DNA of 35,040 nt, taken from NCBI GenBank assembly GCA_031286045.1, contig JAITVA010000085.1:1-35040 (forward strand). Direction: 5' to 3'. Of this stretch, positions 12,522-21,006 are shown piece by piece (positions within the stretch are counted from its first letter, which is position 1; every line of letters starts with the position of its first letter). This stretch comes from Propionibacteriaceae bacterium. Its GTDB lineage: Bacteria; Actinomycetota; Actinomycetes; Propionibacteriales; Propionibacteriaceae. A program made the position numbers and the translations under genes. Under the pieces are notes generated by a model. That model was not told the DNA's origin, searched no databases, and saw nothing but the letters and a program-made list of their open reading frames with translations.

Positions 12522-13184
12522 ATGTCAGGCATTCTCTACGTTCATGTGAAGTCCCCTCGCGAGGCCGAACAGGCCGAACAGGGTGGCGCTGATCGGCTGG
12601 TGTTGACCGGTGAAGACGGCCTCTTGTCACCTTTGCCTCAAACCCTCGTCGCCGTGCGTCGAGCCTCGACCCTGCACCTGCGGGTGATGTTGCGCTCGCA
12701 TGTCGGTTCAGACGTCGATGGGGGTGAGATGACTCGCCTCAAGGGGCTGGCTTCGTCTTTCCAGGCTGAGGGCGCTGATGGTTTCGTCTTCGGTTTCCTC
12801 AACCCGATGACAGGCGTCGACGTCGACGCTTGCTGCGAACTGGCGGGCGACGACAGCTGGAATTGGACCTTCGACCGCACGGTTGACGCGGCATTGGATC
12901 AGGATCGCGCCTGGGAGGATGTGCGCCGCCTGCCTCGGCTGGACTCGATCATGACAGCCGGTTCGGCTCGTGACGTGGAGCATGGCATCGACCGACTGAT
13001 CAGCCATCGGATGAAGCGCCCTGCTGTCATCGCCGCCGGTGGTCTGCGATCCGAGCACGTCCCATGGCTGGTCCGGGGCGGGGTGACACAGTTCTTGATC
13101 GAGCCGGAGCGAGGCGGAGTCGATGCGGTGCGCTCATGGCGGCGGTTGGTGGATCAGGAGATCGCCCGCCGCCCAAGCCTGTGA
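12522..13184 (+). CDS. CutC-family (copper homeostasis-like) TIM-barrel protein
   Basis: CutC-like pattern: AEQAEQGGADRLVL, LRVMLRSHVG, GADGFVFGFLNP, SIMTAGSARDVEHGI, IAAGGLRSEHVPWLV. Start 12522 preferred; ATG 12504 is an in-frame alternative. Confidence 0.75.
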   Translation: MSGILYVHVKSPREAEQAEQGGADRLVLTGEDGLLSPLPQTLVAVRRASTLHLRVMLRSHVGSDVDGGEMTRLKGLASSFQAEGADGFVFGFLNPMTGVDVDACCELAGDDSWNWTFDRTVDAALDQDRAWEDVRRLPRLDSIMTAGSARDVEHGIDRLISHRMKRPAVIAAGGLRSEHVPWLVRGGVTQFLIEPERGGVDAVRSWRRLVDQEIARRPSL

Positions 13185-13187
13185 GTG

Positions 13188-13955
13188 TCAGCTGGCCGGG
13201 TTCGGTTTGTCGCCGTGACGCAGTGCCCACCATTGCAGCGCCACATCGACCACCGCGACGGCCCAACTGCCGACCATCGTCCAGGTGTTGATCCCCAAGT
13301 CGACGTTGTACGTCGTGGTGTCGAGAATGCGCCCGATCACGAAAAGCAGGGCAAGGAAGCCGAGATAACCGATCGTGGTGGCACGCAGGGTCTTCACTCG
13401 AAAACGCACGCGAGGGATCATCCAGAAGAAGGCCCCGATGGTGGCGAGCATGCTCAGGAGAGGTTCGGCCAGCCCGACGACGCCCATGACCACCAGCAGC
13501 ACGAGCAGGGGAGGATAGGCCGCCGTGAAGCAGTCGGCCACCCTGACTGATCTGACCGCGGTGACCGGCAAGGCGTCTGGTGGGGGCGGAGCCCAAGTCG
13601 TGGACAACGTCAAACTGGTTGAGGCGACCTGGAAGGGTTCGAGTGGTGAATGCGGGCTGTGTCGGACGGTGACGCTTTCTTCCCCCAAGTCGCCGGTTGC
13701 GGTCAGTGCCATTGCGGCGACCGTGAACGGTTGATCGGGATCGCGCTGGTCGCGCTGGGTCGGTGTCACCGACGCCAGGGGCACGGCGTCACTCGGCTCG
13801 TGGAAGCTTTCTGGTGGCACGGTCGAGGCCGATGGCAGGTCAGGAGCGGGATCCCCGACCGCCAGGCTGGTCGCGTCGACCGGTTCGGCGAAGGCGCGAG
13901 GTCGTTCGATTGGCGCGTACCTCGGTCCATCTTTCCATGTAGCCACGACGGTCAT
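13188..13955 (-). CDS. Hypothetical membrane protein with Pro/Ser-rich N-terminal region
   Basis: MTVVATWKDGPRYAPIERPRAF start; four C-terminal hydrophobic segments; convergent with the cutC-like gene. Confidence 0.65.
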   Translation of the reverse strand: MTVVATWKDGPRYAPIERPRAFAEPVDATSLAVGDPAPDLPSASTVPPESFHEPSDAVPLASVTPTQRDQRDPDQPFTVAAMALTATGDLGEESVTVRHSPHSPLEPFQVASTSLTLSTTWAPPPPDALPVTAVRSVRVADCFTAAYPPLLVLLVVMGVVGLAEPLLSMLATIGAFFWMIPRVRFRVKTLRATTIGYLGFLALLFVIGRILDTTTYNVDLGINTWTMVGSWAVAVVDVALQWWALRHGDKPNPAS

Positions 13956-14167
13956 TGTACTGGGGAAGCGCCGACTCCACACTGATGACGCGGCGGTGTT
14001 CTGTCGGTTGTGGACCGCCAGGATAGCGTCACACTCGTCCACAAGCTAGGCTGGTGGGTGTCCATCATGACGAAGCGGTGGCGCGGATCGTTCACGGGGC
14101 GAACCGTCGCCCCGGTCACACGGTGTGACAGGACTCGGCAGGATCAACAAGGAAGCGAGGTGGACTC

Positions 14168-14551
14168 ATGCCGACAGGTAAGGTACGTTTTTATGACCCA
14201 GACAAGGGTTTCGGGTTCATCGTCAAGGACGGTGGCGGCGATGTGTATGTGCGCGCCTCGGTCCTACCCGCCGGAGTGGCGACGCTCAAACCCGGCCAAC
14301 GCGTGGAATTCGGCGTCGCCGACGGTCGCAAGGGTGAGCAGGCTTTGTCGCTATCGTTGATTGAGGTGCCGGAGTCCTTGTCCAAGGCTCAGCGCAAGTC
14401 GACTGAACAGTTGACGATCATCACCGAGGATCTGATCAAGCTGCTGGACTCGATCGGCAATGGTTACCGTCGGGGTCGTTACCCTGACTCAAAACTGGCG
14501 GAGAAAGTTGCGCACATGCTGCGAGGCTTCGCCGATGAATTGGAGTTGTGA
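14168..14551 (+). CDS. Cold-shock domain protein with C-terminal extension (actinobacterial type)
   Basis: TGKVRFYDPDKGFGFIVKDGGGDVYVRASVL, then an alpha-helical tail; AAGGAAGCGAGG upstream. Confidence 0.88.
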   Translation: MPTGKVRFYDPDKGFGFIVKDGGGDVYVRASVLPAGVATLKPGQRVEFGVADGRKGEQALSLSLIEVPESLSKAQRKSTEQLTIITEDLIKLLDSIGNGYRRGRYPDSKLAEKVAHMLRGFADELEL

Positions 14552-15321
14552 TGGTGGTTCTCAAGACTGACGCTGTGTTGAGCGCGGCTGTCGACCAGGC
14601 GCGGGTGGCCGCGGAGGCTGAGGCCGGGCATCATCGGGTCGGCGATCACTTGGGGTACGTCCAAGAGGTCGATCGGGTCGGCACACACAGGTTCGTCTGT
14701 CTGCATCCGGGCTATCATGGCTGGTACTGGGCGGTGACTTTGTCGCGGGCGTCCCGCGCGCGCACGGCCACGGTCGACGACGTGGTGTTGTTGCCTGGGG
14801 AGGACGCTTTGCTCGCGCCACGTTGGGTGCCCTGGTCGGACCGGGTCGCCCCAGGCGATGTCGCGCCTGGCATGCTTTTGGCGACCGCCCCCGAGGATCC
14901 GCGTCTCGTGCCTGGTTACACCGCCGGAGCCGATCCTAAGACTCCAGACGAGGCGATCGAGGTGCGCGCGGTGGTGCGCGAGCTCGGGCTCGGGCGGACC
15001 CGCGTGTTGAGCAAGGAAGGCCGTGACGAGGCCTGCTTGCGCTGGACTCAGGCCCACGGCGCCGATCAACCGGAGGCCAAGCAAGCCCCGGCGCCATGCG
15101 CCTCTTGTGGCTACTTCATCCGTCTACGTGGCGAACTCGGCGCTGCTTTTGGTGTATGCGCCAATGCCTATTCAAGCTCAGATGGCGTCGTCGTCGCCAT
15201 CGACCACGGTTGTGGTGCTCATTCCGACGTGATCGAGGAGCGGCGGGGGATCGAGCTGCCGCCCCTGCTGTGGGATGACGCGGTTGAGACGCGGGTCGTC
15301 ACTGGCTCTGTGTTTGATTGA
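14551..15321 (+). CDS. DUF3027-type protein
   Basis: ATG overlaps the cold-shock stop; matches the conserved csp-DUF3027 pairing; CASCGYFIRLRGELGAAFGVCANAYSSSDG. Confidence 0.75.
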   Translation: MVVLKTDAVLSAAVDQARVAAEAEAGHHRVGDHLGYVQEVDRVGTHRFVCLHPGYHGWYWAVTLSRASRARTATVDDVVLLPGEDALLAPRWVPWSDRVAPGDVAPGMLLATAPEDPRLVPGYTAGADPKTPDEAIEVRAVVRELGLGRTRVLSKEGRDEACLRWTQAHGADQPEAKQAPAPCASCGYFIRLRGELGAAFGVCANAYSSSDGVVVAIDHGCGAHSDVIEERRGIELPPLLWDDAVETRVVTGSVFD

Positions 15322-15586
15322 CAGCTGAGGCGCCGCCCGTTCGTGGGGTGCGGTGGCGATGGCGGGCGGTGAACACGATCAGGATGGCGCCCAGGGCCGT
15401 GCCGGTGACGAGTGTCCAGAGTTGAGCATTGATGTGGCCACTCCACCAGTACGCCATCGTGGCGACCGCGAAAATGACCGTTCCGACCACAGAGGCGGTG
15501 AAACCTGAGGCGTCCAGCGGCACGACTGGGGCTTGCTGCAATAGGGGATGCTCGGTTCCCTCAGTGCTATGGATCAATCGACTCAC
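15299..15586 (-). CDS. Small membrane protein, DUF2530-like
   Basis: Two TM segments (FTASVVGTVIFAVATMAYWW; LWTLVTGTALGAILIVFTARHRHRTPR); convergent with the DUF3027 gene. Confidence 0.6.
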   Translation of the reverse strand: MSRLIHSTEGTEHPLLQQAPVVPLDASGFTASVVGTVIFAVATMAYWWSGHINAQLWTLVTGTALGAILIVFTARHRHRTPRTGGASAVNQTQSQ

Positions 15587-15776
15587 CAGACTAGGTTACT
15601 GCCATCTGGTCGCCGCGCGAGTCGATGGCCACCGCAGGTGGACGCGGTGATCTGACAGTCGAAGCTGACGTGGAATCCGTCTATTAATCTTCCAGCCTAC
15701 TTCATCGTGATTAAGCCTGTCGAAACATCATCCATAAGTCTCATGGGCTCAGGTCCGGCTGGATAATCTATGGAGC

Positions 15777-17288
15777 ATGGTACAAAACTCACCGCACGCC
15801 AGCGTCTTGGCGTCTGACTCATCGCTGGCCGGGCCGAGTGGCTTGGACCGGTTTTTCTCGATCTCGGCCCGTGGCTCGTCCATCGGCCGAGAGGTTCGTG
15901 GCGGTTTGGTCACGTTCTTCTCCATGGCGTACATCATCGCCCTCAACCCGATCATCATCGGTACCACCGCAGATGTCAACGGCAACCTGATCTCGGGCCT
16001 CCCGATTGATGTCGATGGCAATGTGCCGTTGACCATGGCCATGGTCGCCGCTGCCACCGCTCTGATCGCCGGTGTCATGACCCTCGTCATGGGCGTGGTC
16101 GGTCGCTTCCCGATCGCCCTGGCAGCCGGTCTTGGCATCAACGCCTTGGCCGCCTACACCTTGGCCCCCACCATGCCCTGGAAGCAAGTGATGGGGCTGA
16201 TCGTGTGGGAGGGCATCATCATCACGATTCTGGTGTTGACGAAATTCCGCAAGGCGGTCATGAACGCCGTGCCGCGTTCTTTGCGTACTGGCATCTCGGT
16301 CGGCATCGGCATCTTCATCGCTCTCATCGGTCTGGTGGACGCCGGCTTCATCCGCAAGGGCTCCCAGATGGGTGAGTTGGGTGTGGCTGGGTCGATCATC
16401 GGTTGGCCCCTGCTGGTTTTCGTCGTCGTCTTGGTCGCGCTGATCATCATGTGGGTCAAGAAGGTCAAGGGCGCCATGTTGATCGCCATCGTGGGTGGCA
16501 CGATCTTCGCCGTCATCCTCGAAGTCATCGTCAAGACCGGCGGGTCGGCGGACAATCCGACCACCGGTTGGCGGCTCAACATCCCCGAACTGATTCCTGG
16601 TCAGTCCTGGTTGCCCAACCTCGAACTGCTGAAGTTCTGGGAGCACGTCGATTTGTTCGGTGCTTTCCATGCCGATTTCCGCGCTTGGGTGATTGTCATC
16701 TTGACCATTTTGGCTCTGATGCTGGCCGATTTCTTTGACACGATGGGCACTATCGTCGCCATTGGCAAGACGGGCGATCTGCTCCAGGACGACGGCAACC
16801 CGCCGCGCACCCAACAGATCCTCCTGATCGACTCGCTGGCGGCCATCATCGGTGGCGCGTTCTCAACCTCATCGAACACGTCGTTCGTCGAGTCAGCCTC
16901 CGGCGTCTCTGACGGTGCGCGCACGGGCTTCGCCAACATCATCACTGGCGCCGCCTTCCTGGTCGCTGTCTTCATCACACCCTTGGTCAACCTGGTTCCT
17001 TCGGAGGCAGTCGCTCCCGTGCTGGTGATGGTCGGCTTCCTGATGCTGCAGCAGATCACCGACATTGAGTGGACCGATCTGGAGGTCGCCATCCCGGCCT
17101 TCTTCATGGTCACGATGATGGCCTTCACCTATTCGATCACGACTGGCATGGGCTTGGGCTTCTTGGTCTATCTCATCATCAAGATCGTCAAGGGCAAGGC
17201 AGACAAGGTCAATCCGCTCCTGTGGGTCATCGGCGTTCTGTTCTTGATCTACTTCATGCAGGGTTTGATCATGGAGTGGGTCAGCTGA
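15777..17288 (+). CDS. NCS2-family nucleobase permease (AzgA/PbuG-like)
   Basis: REVRGGLVTFFSMAYIIALNPIIIG, GLGINALAAYTL, DFFDTMGTIVAIGKTGDLL, FSTSSNTSFVESASGVSDGARTGFANI. Confidence 0.93.
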   Translation: MVQNSPHASVLASDSSLAGPSGLDRFFSISARGSSIGREVRGGLVTFFSMAYIIALNPIIIGTTADVNGNLISGLPIDVDGNVPLTMAMVAAATALIAGVMTLVMGVVGRFPIALAAGLGINALAAYTLAPTMPWKQVMGLIVWEGIIITILVLTKFRKAVMNAVPRSLRTGISVGIGIFIALIGLVDAGFIRKGSQMGELGVAGSIIGWPLLVFVVVLVALIIMWVKKVKGAMLIAIVGGTIFAVILEVIVKTGGSADNPTTGWRLNIPELIPGQSWLPNLELLKFWEHVDLFGAFHADFRAWVIVILTILALMLADFFDTMGTIVAIGKTGDLLQDDGNPPRTQQILLIDSLAAIIGGAFSTSSNTSFVESASGVSDGARTGFANIITGAAFLVAVFITPLVNLVPSEAVAPVLVMVGFLMLQQITDIEWTDLEVAIPAFFMVTMMAFTYSITTGMGLGFLVYLIIKIVKGKADKVNPLLWVIGVLFLIYFMQGLIMEWVS

Positions 17289-17317
17289 TCTGGCTTCAGA
17301 TCAACGAGCCTCGTCGG

Positions 17318-17968
17318 CTACCGGCTGGTCCACCAGGCCAACAGGTCTGGCGGACCAGCCGGGGTAGGCGGCGGGTCGACGATCAGCGCTGCGATGAAGG
17401 TCAGAGTCGGGTTGACGAAGTCGGCCGTCTCTTCGGCTAGAGCCGGCAAGGCGGACGCCCACGTGTGATGCAGCTCAGTCAGTCGGTGCGCGGCCGTGAA
17501 ACCGATTGACATGTGTTCACTGGAACGCAGCGGTATGTCGAGCCGCTTCTGCCATAGGTGGCGAACGCTGAGTTCGATCGGCACCTCGGCGCGTACTAGG
17601 TCGAACTCGATGGCGTCGATGCGATCACTTGCGAGTGCGATGGTCGTTCGCGCGTCGGCCAAGCCGTCGAGCCAGGCACGAACCAGTGCCCAGCAGGCCT
17701 CAGCGCGTGAGGAGTCGATGAAACGGCCTGCCAGCAGCGATTCGAGGTCATGATGGTTGGGCGCACCGGGCCGGATGACGCCACCATCGACCGGTTGACG
17801 GGTCAAGGGACCCAGTCGAGACAGCAGGGAGTGGGTTCGGCGGGGCTGGTCTGGGCACAGCACAGGGGCGGCGAGTTCGCGAAGATGCCCGGCCAGCGGC
17901 TCTGGCGCCGCGAAGCACTGGCGGAACGTGTCGACGTTGATGGCCCACAAGCGCAATTCTTCTACCAT
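17318..17968 (-). CDS. Hypothetical protein
   Basis: 216-aa ORF, coding-like composition, no family recognised. Confidence 0.5.
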   Translation of the reverse strand: MVEELRLWAINVDTFRQCFAAPEPLAGHLRELAAPVLCPDQPRRTHSLLSRLGPLTRQPVDGGVIRPGAPNHHDLESLLAGRFIDSSRAEACWALVRAWLDGLADARTTIALASDRIDAIEFDLVRAEVPIELSVRHLWQKRLDIPLRSSEHMSIGFTAAHRLTELHHTWASALPALAEETADFVNPTLTFIAALIVDPPPTPAGPPDLLAWWTSR

Positions 17969-18017
17969 GACCCAACGGTAGCGCAGAGTCGGGGGATTAT
18001 CGCGAAATCACAGCCTA

Positions 18018-18389
18018 TCAGCCGACATGACCGTGATGTGGCGGAGCTTCAGCCAGCAGTCGGCGCTCGTCGGCGTTCACATTGGTGCGGCGGCTGGGTG
18101 GGCGGATGTCCACGTCGAGCCCAAGGCGGGCACGAATCCGGGTGAGGGTGGCGTACCACTGGGCAGGGCTGACGCCGATCATCTGACGGTGTGTCATGGG
18201 GTGTGGCCATGCCTGCGCGGTCTCCTGCCGGTTGTGGGCGTGCTCACGGATCGCGGTCGGCGACCAGCCGAGTCGATCCAAATCGCTGAGAAGAGCCTGG
18301 TCCGTGGTGAACTCGGCTAGGGGGAGATCCTCGCCGGTGAGGGCGTGAGCCAGCAGGACACTGAACGAAATGACCGACATGGCACTCAT
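18018..18389 (-). CDS. Hypothetical protein
   Basis: MSAMSVISFSVLLAHALTGEDLPL start; coding-like composition; no family recognised. Confidence 0.5.
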   Translation of the reverse strand: MSAMSVISFSVLLAHALTGEDLPLAEFTTDQALLSDLDRLGWSPTAIREHAHNRQETAQAWPHPMTHRQMIGVSPAQWYATLTRIRARLGLDVDIRPPSRRTNVNADERRLLAEAPPHHGHVG

Positions 18390-18446
18390 TCTACGGATTT
18401 CGTCGTGGTGTGTTTTGTTCGCTATCGTGGGTACGTCGTTCGCCAA

Positions 18447-18519
18447 GGCCCCGTAGCTCAGGGGATAGAGCGAAGGTTTCCTAAACCTTGCGTCGTAGGT
18501 TCGAATCCTATCGGGGCCG
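18447..18519 (+). tRNA. tRNA-Arg (anticodon CCT)
   Basis: GGCCCCG acceptor pairs with CGGGGCC; D-arm GCTCAGGGGATAGAGC; anticodon arm AAGGT-TTCCTAA-ACCTT; T-arm GTAGGTTCGAATCCTAT. Confidence 0.95.
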
Positions 18520-18547
18520 CCTTTGCACGATGAGATGGGGCCGGGAG

Positions 18548-18595
18548 CGGCAGGAAGGGGTCCAGAGAGCCCATGTAGTGGGCCCCTCCCTGCCG
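18548..18595 (+). terminator. Hairpin downstream of tRNA-Arg
   Basis: CGGCAGGAAGGGGTCC/GGGCCCCTCCCTGCCG: 16-position stem with one mismatch and one G-T pair. Confidence 0.65.
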
Positions 18596-18713
18596 CCCTC
18601 GGCTTTGTCCACTCGAGACTGCTAGTGAGCTTTCTCCAATGACTCAGCGAATCGAGTGGCTGAACGACATCGACGCGAGGGTTGCTGATTTGCCATCAGC
18701 ACAATCGCCTCAC

Positions 18714-18860
18714 TCAATGATCACCATGATTATTGAGTTGTGCTTCACGGTTGGGGTGACCGTAAGCGAACCGGGTGGAAGCCGAGATGACTTCGCTGAC
18801 CCAGGCATGTGTGACTGATTTGGCGGGGATTAAGCGGCCTTCTTGGTCTGTCGTCCACAT
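18714..18860 (-). CDS. Possible 48-aa small protein with a MerR-type spaced promoter
   Basis: MWTTDQEGRLIPAKSVTHAWVSEVISASTRFAYGHPNREAQLNNHGDH. Upstream minus strand: TTGACC-N19-TGGAAT, ending about 10 bp before ATG. Confidence 0.3.
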   Translation of the reverse strand: MWTTDQEGRLIPAKSVTHAWVSEVISASTRFAYGHPNREAQLNNHGDH

Positions 18861-18926
18861 ATGACTATTCCAAGGTCTGCCCTTGCGTGAAGGTCAAGTG
18901 CCAGCTGAGCGGCCTTCTTTGACAGT

Positions 18927-18963
18927 GATGGGCGGACGCCCCCGAAGGAGTCGTCCGCCCATC
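18927..18963 (-). terminator. Strong hairpin with UUCG tetraloop downstream of the 21-codon ORF
   Basis: Minus strand GATGGGCGGACG-A-CTCC-TTCG-GGGG-CGTCCGCCCATC; perfect 12-bp outer stem. Confidence 0.75.
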
Positions 18964-19005
18964 GTGGTGGTTGGGATTGCTGAGTCTCAACCGTGGGTGC
19001 TCACA

Positions 19006-19071
19006 TCAGCACCACCAACCATTCGCTTGAGCAGCGAAGACCGTGGCGTCGGCAACTGTCTCGATTGTCAT
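19006..19071 (-). CDS. Candidate short peptide gene (21 aa)
   Basis: MTIETVADATVFAAQANGWWC*; preceded by AAAGGGGGGAAGAGAC; followed by the UUCG hairpin at 18927-18963. Confidence 0.45.
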   Translation of the reverse strand: MTIETVADATVFAAQANGWWC

Positions 19072-19233
19072 GTCTCTTCCCCCCTTTACATGATTGAGTT
19101 GACTCCCCGTGGAGTGGCTCTCCAAGGTGATCAACAGTCAAGTGCATGCGGTAGCGTCAATGTCAAGTGGAAATGACCATCTCGGCCGTGACATTGCTCT
19201 CAGGTCGAACCGGCGCTCTGACGACGGGCGGTC

Positions 19234-20001
19234 TCAGATAGCTAAACGCAAGCGCAGGATCCGCATGACTGAGTCGACCACATGGGCCTGGTTGGGGTTG
19301 AGGACATCGGAGTTGAGGGAAGTGTAGGCCTCCTGCACAACGCTGGAAGGGAAGTGTTGATCCAGTCCGGAATACACCACCTCAAGTGCGGCCACGTACT
19401 CGTCGATCAAGGCGTCCAGCTCAGCCTCGGCCGTGGCCTCAACGACCTTCTCGAAACGGGTGTCGAGTTCGCGTAGCGCCACGAACTCGGGAGCGTCGGG
19501 GTTGCCGACACGTCTCTGGTTGAGAGACCGGAATCGGGCGCGGTCGGTGTCGTCGCCGAGAGCCTCCACCAGGTCATTGTGCATGGTGGCCAGTGTCTGC
19601 GCCTGAGTCTCCGGGTAGGTCCTGCGCAACTGATCGACCACCACCGCGAAGTCCGGCGAGATGTCTGGCGGGCAGCCAGTGGCCTGGAGTTCTTTGACTG
19701 CCTCCAGGCGGGCCGTGGTCTCAAGGATTTGGTTCTCCAGGGCGGCCGCCAAGTGCTTCAGCGCCTCGACTGAGATCTCTGAGTTCGAGTCGTCCAGGAT
19801 GTCCTTGGCTTGTTTGAGGCTGAAGCCCAAGGAGGTCAGACGCTTGATGCGCAGAAGTTCGACCACATGATAACCGGTGTATGTCCGGTAGTTGCCATGT
19901 GTTCGGTCTGCCGAGGACAGCAAACCAATCTCTTCGTAGTGCCGAAGCGTGCGTGGAGTCAACTGGGTCATATCGGCGACCTGTTTGATAGTGAAGGGCA
20001 T
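19234..20001 (-). CDS. MerR-family transcriptional regulator
   Basis: MPFTIKQVADMTQLTPRTLRHYEEIGLL...YRTYTGYHVVELLRIKRLTSLGFSLKQAKDIL; RBS AAAGAGGTGG before ATG 20001. Confidence 0.92.
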   Translation of the reverse strand: MPFTIKQVADMTQLTPRTLRHYEEIGLLSSADRTHGNYRTYTGYHVVELLRIKRLTSLGFSLKQAKDILDDSNSEISVEALKHLAAALENQILETTARLEAVKELQATGCPPDISPDFAVVVDQLRRTYPETQAQTLATMHNDLVEALGDDTDRARFRSLNQRRVGNPDAPEFVALRELDTRFEKVVEATAEAELDALIDEYVAALEVVYSGLDQHFPSSVVQEAYTSLNSDVLNPNQAHVVDSVMRILRLRLAI

Positions 20002-20270
20002 CAGCCACCTCTTTCCATCGTGATTGTCGGGCAACCGGTGAGGTGATGGGAGCGACGACATATTATCGGTCATCGCCTCCATGACACCCATTTTAGGCCT
20101 GAGATTGTTGTTAGAGAGGCATCCATAAGAAAATGCAAAGATTTCTGGGCAAATTCCTCATGACATCACTGCCGCGACCGGCCTGATCGTCCATGCCGGC
20201 GGCCCTTGTGTGTTCGTGACCATCGGGTGTCAGTCCTCGACTTGAGGGCCTTGGTGTGCCGACAGCCGAC

Positions 20271-20882
20271 TCACTCCAGAGCCACCAGGACAGTGCCCGT
20301 GTCAGCGCTTTGGGTGATGTGGGACACGACCTCCTCTGGCACTTCTGCGAGAATGACATCCGCAGAACCACCGGAAGAGAACAAGCCAGACGAGACGGTC
20401 GTGGGCACAGTCACGACTCGAATGCCTTTGGACACTGTCATGGCTCCTGACGCGGGGTCGGACCAGAAGACCGACACGTGATCGCCAGGGCGGATGATGT
20501 CAAGGATTTGAGTCGAGACGGTCAACGGGATGACAACATGTCCAGTTTTGGCTGAGGACAGTGAGACGAAGCTGTCGTCGGTCAGTATCGCACCGGCTGG
20601 AACCGGCGCTGCCATCATGTGCTCGTCGAGGTGCTCGCTGGAGGTGATAGCGCCTTCAGGTACGACGGCCGTTGGGATTTCACTGCGTTTCACCTGGTCG
20701 GACGTGGGTATGCTGCCAGCTTCTATTCGCTCGACAGCGGTGTAGACCGTGGTGGTCGGTTCGTCATGACCCGTGGCCACCGAGCAGATGGCGAGAACGG
20801 AGACCATGGCCGCCACCACAGCCAGCGCTCGTCTGCGCCTCATGATGTGTGTCAGCACATTCCTGATCTGTTTCATACCCAT
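20271..20882 (-). CDS. SAF-domain / CpaB-RcpC-like protein
   Basis: N-terminal TM; RIEAGSIPTSDQVKRSEIPTAVVPEGAITSSEHLDEHMMAAPVPAGAILTDDSFV and IIRPGDHVSVFW are typical of SAF/CpaB proteins. Confidence 0.8.
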   Translation of the reverse strand: MGMKQIRNVLTHIMRRRRALAVVAAMVSVLAICSVATGHDEPTTTVYTAVERIEAGSIPTSDQVKRSEIPTAVVPEGAITSSEHLDEHMMAAPVPAGAILTDDSFVSLSSAKTGHVVIPLTVSTQILDIIRPGDHVSVFWSDPASGAMTVSKGIRVVTVPTTVSSGLFSSGGSADVILAEVPEEVVSHITQSADTGTVLVALE

Positions 20883-20913
20883 GACTATGTGGCCTTTTCC
20901 AAGCGATGTGCGG

Positions 20914-20953
20914 TTATCCACAGAAGGAAGGTCAGATGAAAAAGTTATCCACA
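20914..20953 (+). promoter_or_regulatory. Pair of DnaA-box-like 9-mers (TTATCCACA x2), 31 bp start to start
   Basis: TTATCCACA at 20914-20922 and 20945-20953, both on + strand, between divergent genes. Confidence 0.7.
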
Positions 20954-21006
20954 GGCAGGCTGAATCTGACACGAGAGGCCTTTTCGGGCACATGGTTATG
21001 AGTATG

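Noticed and set aside
15819-16814. 331-aa minus-strand ORF opposite the NCS2 permease
   Set aside because: Asp/His/Gln-rich shadow of a membrane protein gene, not a plausible protein.
18639-18818. 59-codon plus-strand ORF (MTQRIEWLNDIDARVADLPSAQSP...)
   Set aside because: Third-position GC is not clearly raised, no RBS was seen, and it overlaps the antisense 48-aa candidate; kept only as a note.
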